64,000 bases of DNA from Hippophae tibetana (Eukaryota > Streptophyta > Magnoliopsida > Rosales > Elaeagnaceae), in the NCBI GenBank assembly GCA_037013495.1, contig CM072806.1:21527501-21591500 (forward strand), in the 5' to 3' direction. A model generated the notes under the pieces. The model made no database searches. It worked only from the letters and a program-made list of their open reading frames with translations, and was not told the DNA's origin. This document shows positions 46,555-59,620 of this stretch, one piece after another. Every line of letters begins with the position of its first letter. The stretch's first letter is position 1. The translations under genes were made by a program, and so were the position numbers.

Positions 46555-49500
46555 TGATGAGATTCAAGGGTTGTGTTTATTGGGTACATTGTCGGACTCT
46601 TGGGAAAAATTTAGGATGTCATTAAGTAACTCAACTCCAAATGGTGTAATCAATATGGATCTGGCTAAGAGCAGTGTTTTGAATGAAGAAATGAGAAGAA
46701 AATCACACGGGTCTTCTCAGCAGTCAGAGATATTGGTTACAGAAAGAAGAGGGAGGAGTAAAAGTAGAGGTTTCAAGAGCAAAGAAAAAGGAAGAAGTCA
46801 GTCCAACAGGTTTTCTAATGTTGAGTGTCATCACTGTGGCATGAAAGGGCACATCAAGAAATATTGTAGACAGTTGAAGCAGGATAACAAGAAGAAAGGC
46901 AAAGAACAAGAGGGTGATGTTGGCAAGGAAAATGATCGAGTTGCCACCGCTAGTTTAGAAGACTTTCTCATTGTTTATAATGAAGATGTTGTCAATGCTG
47001 CATGTCACGAGGTCAGTTGAGTTATTGACAGTAGAACCTCCATTCATGCTACATCTCGAGAGGACTTCTTTACATCCTATACATCAGGTGACTTTGGGAC
47101 AGTGAAGTTGGGTAATGATGGCTTGGTTAAATTCATTGGTATTGGAGATGTGTGTTTGGAGATGAATAATGGCACGAGGCTACTTCTTAGAAGGGTAAAG
47201 CATATTCCTGAAATTCGTTTGAACTTGATCTCTATAGGTAAACTTGATGATGAAGGATATTGCAATACCTTTAGTAATGGTCAATGGAAACTTACTAAAG
47301 GTGCTATGGTTGTTGCTCGTGGGAACAAGCATTCCAATTTGTATATACTGCAGGCGAGACTCTTTAAAGGTGTTATTAATGCTGTGACAGATGAGCTCAC
47401 ATCAGAATTGTGGCATAAGAGAATTGCTCACATGAGTGAGAAAGGCTTGGCAATATTGACTAAAAAGAATCTTCTTTCTGGAATGAATGATGTTTGTTTA
47501 AGAAGATGTACTCAGTGTTTGGTAGGGAAGCAAAATAGAGTTTCTTTCAAGAGTTCCCATCCTTCAAGAAAACAATACATACTTGATTTGGTACATTCAG
47601 ATGTATGTGGTCCTATGAAGACAAAAACTTTGGGTGGTGCCAGTTATTTTGTGACCTTCATAGATGCTTGTTCAAGAAAGTTATGGGTGTACACTTTGAA
47701 GAGCAAAGATCAAGTATTAGATGTGTTTAAACAGTTTCAAGCCTTAGTTGAGAAACAAATTGGGAAGAAATTGCGGTGCATCAGAACATATAATGGGGAA
47801 GAGTATTTAGGTTCTTTTGATGAGTATTGTAAGCATTAGGGCATTCGACATCAAAAGACACCTCCCAAGACTTCTCAGTTAAATGGGTTGGCTAAGAGAA
47901 TGAACAAGACATTGGTTAAAAGAGTAAGATGTCTTCTTTCGCAGGCTCAATTTCCAAGATATTTTTGGGGTGAGGCTTTGAATACAGTTGTACATGTTCT
48001 TAATCTCACACCATATGTTCCTCTTCAGTTTGATGTACCAAACAGAGTTTGGACTGGCAAAGATGTTTCTTATGATCATCTTCGCATTTTTGGTTGCAAG
48101 GCATTTGTGCATATATCAAAATATGAGAGATCTAAGCTCGATGTGAATACACGATAGTGTATCTTTGTTGGTTATGGTCTGGATGAATTTGGCTACATAT
48201 TTTATGATCCAATTGAGAAGAAACTGGTAAGGAATCGTGATGTTGTGTTTATAGAAGATCAAATTATACAAGATGTTGAGAAGATAGAAAAAGGAGTCCA
48301 TCAGTATATTGATGATTTGATTGACCTAGATCCGGTTCCTTTATCAGTATAGATGGAACAAAATGTTCAAGATGACCAACAAGGTTCAGATGATGCAGAT
48401 ATGCAAGCTGAAACATATCACCAGACTACTGGTCAATTGTTAGAACCAGAAATTCCACCTAGGAGGTCTACCAGAGACCGACGTCCTTTCACATGGTATG
48501 ATACAGATGAGTATATGTTATTGACAGATAAGGGAGAGCCTCAATGTTATGCAGAAGCGATGGAAGATGGAAACATAGCGCACTGGTTTGGTGCTATGGA
48601 AGATGAGATGTAGTCACTGTATGACAATCACACATTTGAGCTAGTAAAGTTGCCTAAGGGTAAGAGAGCTTTGAAGAACAAGTGGGTCTACAGAGTGAAG
48701 CAAGAAGAACACAATTCACAACCATGATACAAAGCTAGACTGGTCGTCAAGGGATTCAGTCAGAGAAAAGGTATTGATTTTGATGATATTTTCTCTCCTG
48801 TTGTGAAGATGTCTTCCATACGTGTTGTTCTAGGTCTAGCAGCAAGCTTGGATTTATAAATTGAGCAAATGGATGTGAAAACTTCCTTTCTTCATGGTCA
48901 GTTGGAGGAAGAGATTTATATGGAACAACCAGAGGGTTTTGAGGTTAAAGGAAAAGAGGATTACGTATGTCGGTTAAAGAAAAGCCTATACGGGTTGAAG
49001 CAAGCACCTAGACAATGGTATAAGAAGTTTGAGTCAGTTATGGAGGAGCATTGTTACAAGAAGACTACTTCTGATCATTGTGTTTTTGTGCAGAAATTCT
49101 CTAATGATGATTTTATCATTTTATTGCTCTATGTTGATGACATGTTGATTGTTGGTAGAAATTCTTCAAGAATTGATAATTTGAATAAGCAGTTGAGTAA
49201 GTCCTTTGCCACGAAGGACTTGGGACTAGCAAAACAAATTCTTGGTATTTGAATTTGTCGAGACAAGAAAAGAAAGAAGTTATACATGTCACAAGAACGG
49301 TACATCGGCAAGATACTTGAAAGGTTTCATATGGATAAAGCTAAAGTGGTTTCTTCTCCTTTATCTAATCACTTTAAGTTGAGATCGAGTCAAGGCCCTT
49401 CGATAGATAAAGAAAAGGAAGATATGGAAAAGGTTCTATATGTCTCAGTAGTAGGAAGCTTAATGTATACAATGGTGTGTATGAGGCTAGATATAGCTCA

Positions 49501-50101
49501 TGCAGTTGGAGTTGTTAGTCGTTTTCTTTCGAATCTAGGAAGAGAGCATTGGGATGCAATAAAGTGGATTATGAGATATCTTCGAGGTACTTCCAAGTTA
49601 ATACTTAGCTTTGGAAGTGGAAAACCAGTGTTAGTTGGATATATTGATTCAGATTTAGCAGGAGATGAAGATTCTCGTAAGTCTACTTCAGGTTATCTAA
49701 TTACTTTCTCTGGTGGAGCAGTTTCTTGGCAATCAAGATTGCAAAAGTGTGTTGCACTTTCTACGGCAGAGGTAGAGTTTATTACAGCAACAGAAGCTTG
49801 TATGGAGTTGTTGTGGATGAAACAGTTCTTGAGGGAACTTGGTTTCAAGCAACAGAAATATGTGTTATTCTACGATAATCAGAGTTCTATTCACCTAGCA
49901 AAGAACTCGGCGTTTCACTCAAGATCAAAGCATATTAATGTGAGATATCATTGGATAAGGGATACTCTTAACAATAAGTTACTTGAACTTGAGAAAATCC
50001 ATACTGATGAGAATGGATTTGACATGCTAACAAAAGCAGTGTCAAGAGAAAAACTTGAAGTTTGTTATTCAATTGCTGGGATGGCGGATCCCTCCATCTA
50101 A
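46538..50101 (+). pseudogene. Copia 3 gag C-terminus and pol, eight in-frame stops
   Basis: A single frame to TAA 50,099, broken by stops at 47,018, 47,837, 48,155, 48,350, 48,611, 48,725, 48,857 and 49,250. Zinc knuckle CHHCGMKGHIKKYC is at 46,826-46,867. Protease VIDSRTSIHA has its active-site D-S-G changed to D-S-R (47,027-47,035). Integrase: LVHSDVCGPM, RTYNGEEY (normally R-S-D-N-G-G-E-Y, so a catalytic Asp is lost) and NGLAKRMNKTL (E to K). RT: MDVKTSFLHGQL and YVDDMLIVG (49,130-49,141). RNase H: YIDSDLAGDEDSRKSTSGY and FYDNQSSIHLAKN. Many changes fit C-to-T or G-to-A decay. Confidence 0.94.
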
Positions 50102-50107
50102 TCAGAA

Positions 50108-50119
50108 AATGGGGAGATT
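50108..50119 (+). other. Copia 3 polypurine tract
   Basis: 'aatggggagatt' lies just before the 3' LTR TG at 50,120. Confidence 0.75.
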
Positions 50120-50824
50120 TGTTGGGTTTTCCTCTTGATTTGGAGGAGCCCAAGTGAAGCCTATGTGGCTTAAAAGCCCATGGAGTAAGAAGGGGCAATT
50201 GTGTCATTTCATTGCTTCATTAATAAACCCATTTTGGGTTTGATGAGTGTACATTCTGCAGAATTTTAAGAGTTGCAGCAGCTAGAGAAATCTGCAGAAA
50301 AGAAAGCAGTTTTTCCCTCTCCAGCAAGCCTTCATCAAGTGCTCCGATCGAAGGTAATTTGTCGTCCGATTAACCTGAAATTTTGCAGACAGGTTCACGA
50401 CTCAATACTCTTTAATCTGTGCGGTGGGATTTTGATTTGGCTCACCGGTTTGAGAAATTTCTGAGCAGTGAACAGTGACTACGAATTGGGTTAGATCTCT
50501 CCATTTTTCTTGAAATAATTGTTAATTTCCAAGAAGTGTATTCTTGATGATGTTGTTGATTTTTTGCCTCTAGTTTTACCTAGAGAGAACTGTTGTTCAA
50601 TTGTTTCTTGATAGTGGAAGTTTTGGATAGGAGTGTCGTGGTTGTTTCCTTCCTACACCGGGAAGGTTTTTCCACGTAAATTGTTTGTGTTAATTTTGTG
50701 CATGTTTTTCATTTTGAGCTATATTATTTGTTTCCTAAAAGATTCACACAAAGAAGGAGAATAGGTTTAATTCTGCTGTTTTGAGCTTGATTAAGTTCGA
50801 ATTGAAATTGTGATTCTCCTAATA
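50120..50824 (+). repeat. Copia 3 3' LTR
   Basis: 705 bp, TGTTGGG ... CTAATA; the terminal CA has mutated to TA. It is followed by GTGAT and then MULE sequence. Confidence 0.92.
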
Positions 50825-52600
50825 GTGATCTTATTTCTTCTGGCAAACCAAGAGTATCTCTTGCATTTCTTAATGTTGTATTTATGTGCTCGATATTGTT
50901 AGAGGTTATAAAGTTATATCTTGTTTTTATTGTTGGATATCGTGATCTTGTCCAAGATTTCAAGTTAGTTTTTTTCAAGTATGACATAGCTAGCTTACTT
51001 TCTTCTTGAATCATTGTTATATTTGCTTCAAACTCACTTTGTGTGTACGCGTAAGCTACGTTTTTAAAGTTGTTATTGTTGACATGCAACTTTGTTATAT
51101 TTGCTTTAGATTGTAATAATAATACAATGATGTATTTCATTCTCGAAAACTATTGACACTTCGAAAACTATTGACACTACAACTTTATAACTGTGATTCT
51201 ATCTTACACAATTACCAAATCTTCCTTTTTTTTCTTTAAGTAGTTTCAATCTTCTAAGAAACACTTATAAGCTTTTTTTGTTTGACCATCTACCACTTTA
51301 AAAGCAACTAGATAAATATTAAATATAAGAATAAATAATTTAATATACTTGCAAAGTTTTTAGTATTAAATATAATGTAATAAGTATGTAAGTATTACAT
51401 AATCGTTAATTTGTATACGTAAACCTTACATGCATGTCCTATCATTCATTAGAATTAGTAAAATTATGTTTTTCATAATTAGTATCACAACAAATTGAAG
51501 TTTTAAAAAACATTTTTGATGTAAACTATGAAGATATAGAGAAGTAGATTATATATGTATATGTATAAGATTTAATTATCAATTAATCATAATACAATAG
51601 TAATTGAGTTACAATTTATTCCTTGATTGTTCTCATCCTTGGTTATCACAACTAGCAATTCTCATCCAAGTCATTCCTTCAAAAATATACCATCAACTAT
51701 AATGACAAGCCTGATGCAGTTCATAAATCTTTTGATACATGTTCCAATTGCCATAAACACATATCAAAAGTTTGACCAAGTATTTGTTTTATTTTTGTGT
51801 AAGAGTTTGTGTTTTTCTAAAATGTAGGAAAATGAAAGTAGCTTCCCATAGGAATCTTTAGGACTTCCCCTTACAATCTTAATTATTTCTTGCATCCATA
51901 CTAGTTTCATTCTTAATGTTACTAATTATGTCATTTAGTCTTAATTTCTTACTTGTGTCTTTGAAAGTGTTATTTATCTTATAAACAATGTATTTATAAG
52001 AGGCATGTTTATCTCTTTATTTCTTATACTTCTATATACATTAATGGTCAGATTATTACGTTGTTACTTTAAATGCATTTGATTTTCCAATTTTTGTTGC
52101 TATCATTTTTCATTTACAATTGTTATCCTCATATTTCAATCTTATATAAGTCTTGTTGAAGATTTGAGTTACATAACTGAATATTTGTTTCACTCCATAT
52201 TTGGATACCATTAGCTTTAAATCATTTTTTTCTCTTTTTTACTTAATCAATTTATATTTCTTCAATTGTATTTGAATTTGTAAAGGAGTTGGGGTCGTTA
52301 TTTTCTTGTACATCACTTGCTAAACTTATCACATCTGGTTTTTATTGTCCATTATGTTGTGTTACACATAACATAGAGAATCCTTTGATTTCTTTACCAA
52401 TGGTTCAGTTGAAAAATTCATAGTCTTTGGTGACGACAATACTAATAGCTAAATGAATCCTTAACATATCATTTTTAAGTTGATATATGATTTTAATTAT
52501 AGGCATTCAATAATTTCTTTCTTTGATTCTTTAATATTTATATTTGTCGTTGTATATATTCTTTTGGGAATGCTATTTTTTTCTTTTCCATCTTGAAAAA
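50825..52600 (-). pseudogene. MULE transposase, N-terminal and DDE-core part
   Basis: On the minus strand, from a possible start MEKKKIAFPKEYIQRQ near 52,595, the frame shows MVSKYGVKQIFSYV, KIGKSNAFKVTT and then IVRGSPKDSYGKL, typical of the region before the MULE DDE domain. Next comes MAIGTCIKRFMNCIRLVIIV, then DGIFLKE and ITKDENN around 51,765-51,620. This contains the first catalytic Asp in the V-D-G block. Finally 51,140-50,830 reads AYTQSEFEANI, KSWTRSRYP, NNIEHINTTLRNARD and LPEEIRSL, the end of the core. Several stops and shifts occur. Codons end at the Copia 3 insertion (GTGAT). Confidence 0.85.
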
Positions 52601-55117
52601 CCATGTGTCTACTTATAATTAAAAAAATACAAAATTACTTTAAATAGTGTATAATGTTCTACCTTCCAAAAGATATAGAACCATATTTATTTTAATTTTT
52701 CAAATAGAAAACTAAAAACATAAACCACTGAATGGGTAAAATAACTAATAGTTTATAAAGATTCTCATACGTATAAATAGTTATACGAATGTTAATTATT
52801 CTTTTGATTCAAATATGTAATCGAGACCTATGTAGGAATGAAGACTCCAACCCATGGGAATATGTTCACAAGCTTTATGTCAATTCAGCTAAGCTAATCT
52901 CACAAACTTGAATTAACAAATTAAATAGTATAAGTATAAAATAACATGCTAAATTCAACACACAACTAAAATACTTGGCATATAAGAAAACAACAATCTG
53001 TAGTAAACACATTAGTGATGATGTGTCTCATAGGCTATTGTCTAGACTAGCAATATATATATATGGTAATAAACACATTGAAAATAGTTTTAGAATCACT
53101 TTAGTACCCCATATATGAGAACGTATTCTATAAATGATGATTTTACTCTTATTGCATGTGATCAAACAAAAAATAGCATACTAAAGAAATAGTTTAACAC
53201 GTGATACATAACTAAAGTAAGGAAATACAAACTCTTTAGAGACCAAACTTACATGTAGATAAAAGATAGATTATACTAACACACAATATAATCATGCATG
53301 ATTACAAAGAAGAAGTCTAAGACCTAATACACAATTAGGTTAAGGAGATATTGACTCCTTAAGGACTCAACCCAAACAGACAAGTAATAGAGATAAATTT
53401 TTGAAAGATAATCACAATTATAGTAAAAAAATAATCACACACATATAGTATAATAAAACAACAAATATATAATTCAATAAACAGAAAGCAAGTGATAAAA
53501 ATTAAAAGCTTTCTAATGAGAGTTTAAATGGTGTATGTTTCTACATACTAAAGGCAATTACTAATCAGCAAACAATCCATTAAATAACAAAGTAGTTACA
53601 ACTCTAAAAAAATAATATCATCAATACTTCTATTAGTTGAGACCTCTGTTCGAGCTACCTATTATGACTATTACTTGTTACTTTCGTAACAACTTGGTTC
53701 GACTTATGAAACATGCTTTCGTCCAAAGCCCACAACACCAGATATGGTATGATCAGTCACCACAAATCAGTAACCAAAAGTATAACAACTCACACTATTG
53801 AGGACCACCATCAAACTCAAACAACTTATTTCTTATTGCACATAGTAAGAGATATGAAAACTCAAGGTATTTAATTTACACAACAAGAGATATGAGAACT
53901 TAAGGCATTTAATTTAACCCACTCTCACAAAGAATTTCTCACAACATCAATATGATAGTCTTAAGCACTCATAATTTAAGAAATTTATTTTACTCTAATT
54001 AGCAAACTAATTCTTAAGTACTCACCGCTCACAAACACGATTTTGCACATGCTATCACAAATCACTAATACCGAACAACACATAAGGTATTAGTGATATG
54101 AAAATAGAAATCGAGATGTTTAATTGATATAGCTATGTTGCATATTTTCTATATAACAAAACAAGAGAAAATAAGGTATTTATAGAACTTGATCGACCAC
54201 CCCCTGGTTACCTGGCTAACCATCTCGCCAAGGGTGGTGAGGTGCTAAAAATCACATTTTTTTGTTCCAAAAATTATCTAGTAAATTTCATAAATACATG
54301 CACTCGAAATGAAACAAAAACACGAGCGACAACAACATCGTCTCACTTGCACACTCGTTCATCGAAAACCACAACACTTAACCTGGCATACACACTATGA
54401 AAATCAACCCTATGATGTGTGTAAATACAATAGATGAAGACATACATTGAATAAAAATAAACATAAACTGTATTTTATGCACAGAAAAGACAATATATAG
54501 ATACATAACACAATAGGACTTACCGTTTATATAATATGTATATACATATTTAATTTTTATATATACATTACATAGAAAACTAATATAAATACAATACTCG
54601 TTTAAAAGAATAGATGGCAATTTATTGCTCATAATTATTATATTTTATCAAATAAAAAATTGATGATAAAATAAATAAATATACAAGTTTTATGCTTCAT
54701 TTAACACTCATATCTAATCATACTTTCCCTTGAAATTATTATAGTTCTAAAGTATTAGATATTCATTCATAGAATCAATTACTTAAGATTTTCATATATA
54801 GGAAAAATAAACAATTCTCAAATGAAAATGTTATTTGAAGATTGCAACCTAAAGGTAGAATCACTGTGATAAGAAAACTAAGAAATTGATCGATTAGTGG
54901 CATAAAACTATCATAATTTAGTTTGAGAATATAACTTGTTGCTTGTACTTATTTCTTTGTCATTCTCCATTGATATATTCTTCTACTAACGACAATCTTG
55001 AAACTAGAAGAAGAAGAATCTTGAAGGTTCTCGAATATTGTTTTAATTTCTCAGAACTTGAAAAGAACAGTAAGAGCTCAAGTTGTTACTGATTCGTTAG
55101 ATTTCTTACACAATTTT
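52601..55117. other. Intergenic DNA between the MULE and Copia 4
   Basis: No gene recognised. The right end of the MULE should be here, but no inverted repeat matching the left side was found. Segment 54,195-54,260 is less AT-rich ('accccctggttacctggctaacc', 'gccaagggtggtgaggtgc') and resembles a fragment of some retroelement LTR, unassigned. The 84-codon frame at 54,378-54,632 is hydrophobic low-complexity sequence with no domain. Confidence 0.45.
53847..53916. repeat. Two-copy short tandem repeat
   Basis: 'aagagatatgaaaactcaag' with 'gtatttaattta' (53,847-53,878) recurs at 53,885-53,916 with three mismatches, a 38-bp period. Confidence 0.8.
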
Positions 55118-55355
55118 TGAAGAAATAAATATTTTAAGAAACAATAAAATTGAAGAAGAAATATATGGTTTCTCTGATATTTTTTTCTTAAATTGTATAA
55201 GACATGTACATTGTTTATATACACAAATATTAATTACTATTTTAACAACCACCATGATTGAATCACATGGTTTACAGCTGCTTCCTAATCAATATTGGTA
55301 GGCGTCAGTGTAGTATTTGTTGAATGAGTTGGTGCAATGTTTGTTGAATTCAACA
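55118..55355 (-). repeat. Copia 4 3' LTR
   Basis: On the plus strand TGAAGAAATAAA ... TTCAACA. The polypurine tract (minus: 'aacttgagaggaagtg') abuts its right edge at 55,356-55,371. Confidence 0.9.
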
Positions 55356-55362
55356 CTTCCTC

Positions 55363-57305
55363 TCAAGTTGGTGAATAGATGTCTTTCATGCCTAACTTGA
55401 CTGCAACTTCTGTGAATACTCGATATGAGTCTGCTTTAGTGAGAATGTCAGTCAATTGATCTTTTGACTTAATTTTTGGTAATTTCAATGAATTTTCTTC
55501 TAACTTTTTCTTAATAAAGAATATGTCAACTTCAATATGTTTTCTACGATTGTGTTGAATTGGATTGTGAGCAATATCATATGTTGCTTTATTGTCACAA
55601 AATAACTTAATTGATTCTTTAGCAGGATATCCCAAATCTTTCAAGAGATATTGTAACCATAAGGCCTCACAAAGCCTAAGTGTCATGCCTCTATATTCAG
55701 CCTCTGCGCTTGAACGGGCAACAATATGTTGTTTCTTACTTCTCCATGTTACAAGGTTTGCCCCTACAAAGGTGAAGTAGCTTGATGTAGATCATCTATC
55801 ATTTATTGATTCAACCCAATTAGCATCAGTATATACTTATATTCTTTGGAACTTAGAGTTTTTAGTGAACAATACTTCTTTTCCAGGAGCAAACTTTAAA
55901 TACCTCAAAATATGAATAACTGCATTTGTATGTTGTTCTCTAAGATTATGCATAAATTGGCTGACAATACTTAAAGCATAGGCAAGATCTGGTCTTGTGT
56001 GTGCCAAATACATCCACCTTCCAACAAGCCTTTGGTATCTTTCTTTATTTGCTGAAACTTGATCAACCTTGATACATAACTTTAATCTTTCTTCTACTAG
56101 TGTGTTAGTTGGTTGGCATGTCGACATACTAGTTTCTTTTAATAAATCTAAGGCATACTTTCTTTGAGATAAGAAGATTCCTTCTTTCGATCGAGAAACC
56201 TCAATCCCAAGAAAATATTTTAAGGAACCAAAGTCTTTCATTTTAAATTCTTTGGACAAATAACTTTGAAAAGCTTTCCTATCTTCAAGATCATTTCCTA
56301 TTACTATCATGTCATCAACATATACAATAAGTGTAGTGATCTTACCATATCTTTTTTTCAGAAATAAAGTATGGTCTGAATTTCTTTGCTTGTAGCCAAA
56401 TACCTTCATAGATTTTGTGAACTTGCCAAACCATGCTCTTGGGGATTGTTTTAATCCATACAGTGATTTTTTTAATCTGCACACTTTTTCATCATTGATT
56501 TTGGATTTCTTGATTCCTGGTGGTAGATCTATGTAAACTTCTTCAATTAAATCTCCATATAGAAAGACATTTTTTACATCAAACTGATATAATGGCCAAT
56601 CTAAATTTGCAACTAGAGATACCAAAACTCAAATAGTGTTAATTTGGCTATATGCGCAAATGTTTCTGTATAGTCGATCCTATATGTCAGAGTGTATCCT
56701 TTTGCCACCAATCTTACTTTATAACGTTCAATCATACCATCTGCTTGATACTTTACTGAAAAAATTTATCGACATCCAACAATTTTCCTTATTGGTGGAC
56801 GATCGACAAGTTCCCAAGTTCCATTTATTTCTAAGGATCTTAGTTCCTCATTCATAGCATCTTTCCATTTTTGGTCAGCTAAAGCTTCCTGCACACTATT
56901 AGGAAAAGATACAGTAGATAATTGATTCACAAATGACATGTTTGATTTTGACAAACAATGTTTAGACATATAGTTACTCATGAGATATTTGACTTTACTA
57001 GAAATCTCAGGTTCATACATGGCTTTAGGAATACCTCTGTTAGGATGTGGTAGAAGTAGTTTTCTAACTGGTTCAATAGTTGGAACATCCTCTACAAATG
57101 ATTGGTTAGGTATATCAGTAACTTATGGAGTAGGAAACTCGTACTCACTTAGTGGTAGTAATGAACTTACTTGATGATCTTGAAGTTGACGAAGACTTGA
57201 TTCCATTTCCCTTGAGTCTTTTCCATATTGGAAGTTATTACCATCTAAATTCAGGTTATTTGTATTTTTCTCACATATAATTTTTCTTTCTTCATAAGGA
57301 AACAA
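55363..57305 (-). pseudogene. Copia 4 reverse transcriptase-RNase H, disrupted
   Basis: Minus strand. The linker and RT start (57,020-56,766) hold NSVQEALADQKWKDAMNEEL and LEINGTWELVDRP. After a short break, 56,625-55,837 is open with YQFDVKNVFLYGDL, SLYGLKQSPRAWFGKF, the catalytic YVDDMIVIG (56,311-56,322) and LVGRWMYLAHTRPDLAYA. RNase H resumes at 55,686-55,363 with ALWLQYLLKDL, FCDNKATYDIAHNPIQHN, RRKHIEVDIFFIKKKLEEN and DQLTDILTK, stopping at 55,363. Breaks occur near 56,640-56,760 and 55,690-55,840. Confidence 0.92.
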
Positions 57306-58340
57306 TTTATATGTGAGGGTCTAAATTTCAGCATGGTTTTACTCCCCTTGAAATTCAGATGTAGTAGAGAAATACATTATATCTTCATGAAAAATACCAT
57401 CCATAGTGGTAATCATTTGTTTTGTAAGAGGATGATAACAATGATACCCTTTTTGTTGTGTGGGATATCCCATAAAAACACAACGTATTACTCGTGGATC
57501 CAACTTGCTACTTTGTTGTTTATATAGGTATACAAATGCCACACACCCAAAGACATAAGGAGATAAATTGGGAACACTTGGTGCAACAATTGCTTCAGTG
57601 ATAGCTTGTAGTGGTGTTTGGAAGTTAATGGAACTGAAAGGTACCCGATTGATCAAATATGGAATAGAAGTAAGTGCTTCTCCCCAATAAGATAATGACA
57701 TATAAGCTTCGATCAAAGAGGCACGGACAACCTCCAACAAGTGTCGAGTTTTTCTTTCTGCAACTCTATTTTGTTAAGGTGTATCAACACACGTAGTTTG
57801 ATGAATAATCCCTTCTGATATAAGATATTCTTGAAGATTAGAACTCTTATATTCTCCTTCATTATCACTACGTAGAACTTGAATCTATGTTTTATACTGA
57901 GTACAAACCATTTTATGAAATTTTCTAAATAATAAGTTTACCTTACTTTTAGATTTCATTAAACAGACCCAAGTCATTCTACTAAAATCATCAATAAATG
58001 TAACAAACCAACATGATACTCCCAAAGTAGAGACTTTGGAAGGACCCTATACATTAGAATGTATAACTATAAACGAAAATGGACTTTTATTTAAGGTTAC
58101 ATGAAAAGAGGAACGATGATTTTTTGATAGTTCACAGACATCACATTTTAAAGTAGAAATATCTAAGTTCAAAAATAAACTTGGAAATAATTTCTTTAAA
58201 TATCAAAAAGAAGCATGACCCAATCTTCTATACTATAGCCATATATTTGATTCATCCTTTTTAGATCCATTTGCTACCAGTACATGATTTGTTGAATCCA
58301 AGTCCAAATAATACAGGTTTCCTTGCCTAACACCATGATC
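57306..58340 (-). pseudogene. Copia 4 integrase, disrupted
   Basis: The C-terminal half is open at 57,740-57,339: ASLIEAYMSLSYWGEALTS, YLINRVPFSSINFQTPLQA and then FGCVAFVYLYKQ and IRCVFMGYPTQQKGYHCY, the standard Copia integrase end. The core (57,740-58,200) is recognisable in broken frames, including the zinc region near 58,150-58,220. A TAA interrupts shortly before 57,740, where the conserved Q-N-G-x-A-E-R-K block should be (degraded). Confidence 0.85.
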
Positions 58341-59620
58341 AATCGTTTACTTTGTTTAGATGTCCTTAAACACAGAAGAGTCAGGCCAAAAAATAACAAA
58401 ACAAAAGAAATTAATGGTTATTTGAGAAATATATATAAGGTTGTACTCTAAAAAGGGAACAACTAGCATTGAATCTAAATTCAAACGACTAGTGAGAGAC
58501 AAAGATCTTTCCTCAATAACTGAGGTTGTGTACCATTGGCAGTGCAAACAATTTTGTGTGAATATGGTTTTGAGATTTGTCTAGAATCGGATGTTATATG
58601 ATCAGTTTCACTTGAATAAATTATCCATGTATTATTAAAAACAGGAGAAAAAGCTTTAAGTATCTTACCAACATTTTCTGAGAAGCTTGCAACATGATCC
58701 TTTGTTGTTTCAACAATGGTGGTAGTAAACATCTGTCTTGGATTTTTCTTCCGAGAGTCACGGTTGTGATTCCACTAGTCAGGATATCCTACAAGTTCAA
58801 AACATCATTCTTTTGTATGACCCTTTTGATGACAATGGGTACATTTAAATGACGATTTAGCAACCATCATTTGTTCTTGCTGATTTGAAAAAGAACGATT
58901 TTGAGATATCATGGCAGAAGCATCAGCGTCTTCAGATTTTTCCTTCAATGAGATTCGACGTACTACCTCTCGTCAAATTAAGGAATAACACCCTTCTAAA
59001 TCTGGTATGGTTTCTTTTTGTAAAATTTCTTCAAGAACTTACTCAAATTCATGATCTAATCCAACAAGAAAAATATGTATCCTTAGTCTTTCAACAAACT
59101 CCTGATACGATATTAAATCATGAGGGTCTTTCATGACCACCTTATCACGATGGTCTAGCTCTTGAAAAATTTCAATCAACTCTCCAAAATACTCTAAAAG
59201 TTATTTTCCATTTTGTCTGGAAGTAAAGGCTTTTTGGTTTAAGACAAATACATGTAATTCGTCACTTTCATCATAGAATGCTTTTGTCAAAGCATCCCAA
59301 AATTGAAGAGCAGTAGGTATGCATAAATAACACTTCATGATTTCTGGACTCATTGACATAAGTAGCCATCTCTTCACTTTTTTATTTTCTCCATATTACT
59401 TATTATAATTTTCTGATGTTTTTTCCGGTTGCAAATTTTTGTCATAAATATAAGAGAGTTTTTCTCTCTCTATAATATGAATTTCTATTATTTGAGACTA
59501 AACATCATAATTAGTCTCAGTAAGAATAATTCTAGCATTAAAAACACCTTCAGAATGGATATATTGTACAATAACTGGAGTTGATTGCTATACAGGTAAT
59601 GAAATTGTGCCCTCTGTCAT
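58341..59620 (-). pseudogene. Copia 4 gag-protease, disrupted
   Basis: Gag starts at ATG 59,620 (MTEGTISLPV, then a stop, then STPVIVQYIHSEGVFNARI). Zinc knuckle CTHCHQKGHTKE, a stop, then CFEL near 58,840-58,790. The protease region reads NTWIIYSSETDHIT: the usual D-S-G is replaced by S-S-E, so the active site is lost. Several stops and shifts occur along it. The order gag-protease-integrase-RT identifies a Copia element. Confidence 0.88.

Larger units (their letters stand above)
45401..50824 (+). mobile_element. Copia 3: full-length Ty1/Copia (Tnt1/Tork-like) element
   Basis: Two 705-bp LTRs about 93-94% alike by eye, primer site, gag-pol and a GTGAT target duplication. The long LTR, the CHHCGMKGHIKKYC knuckle and the RT/RNase H sequence resemble the Tork/Tnt1 group. 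Ten in-frame stops and one frameshift make it inactive. It is the oldest of the three elements in the MULE, judged by LTR divergence. Confidence 0.96.
34421..52600 (-). mobile_element. Mutator-like element (MULE) transposase locus split by three Copia insertions
   Basis: Four minus-strand segments (52,600-50,825; 45,400-45,334; 40,444-40,298; 34,720-34,421) carry consecutive parts of one MULE transposase in the right order: N-terminal DNA-binding region, DDE core, SWIM zinc finger and basic tail. The DNA between them is exactly three Copia elements with their target duplications. The reading frame across the third insertion resumes without a shift when the element and one 5-bp repeat are disregarded. 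The terminal inverted repeats of the MULE were not identified. Confidence 0.88.

Noticed and set aside
54378..54632. Hydrophobic 84-codon minus-strand frame
   Set aside because: Low-complexity AT-rich translation (Ile, Tyr, Phe) with no domain and no start context.
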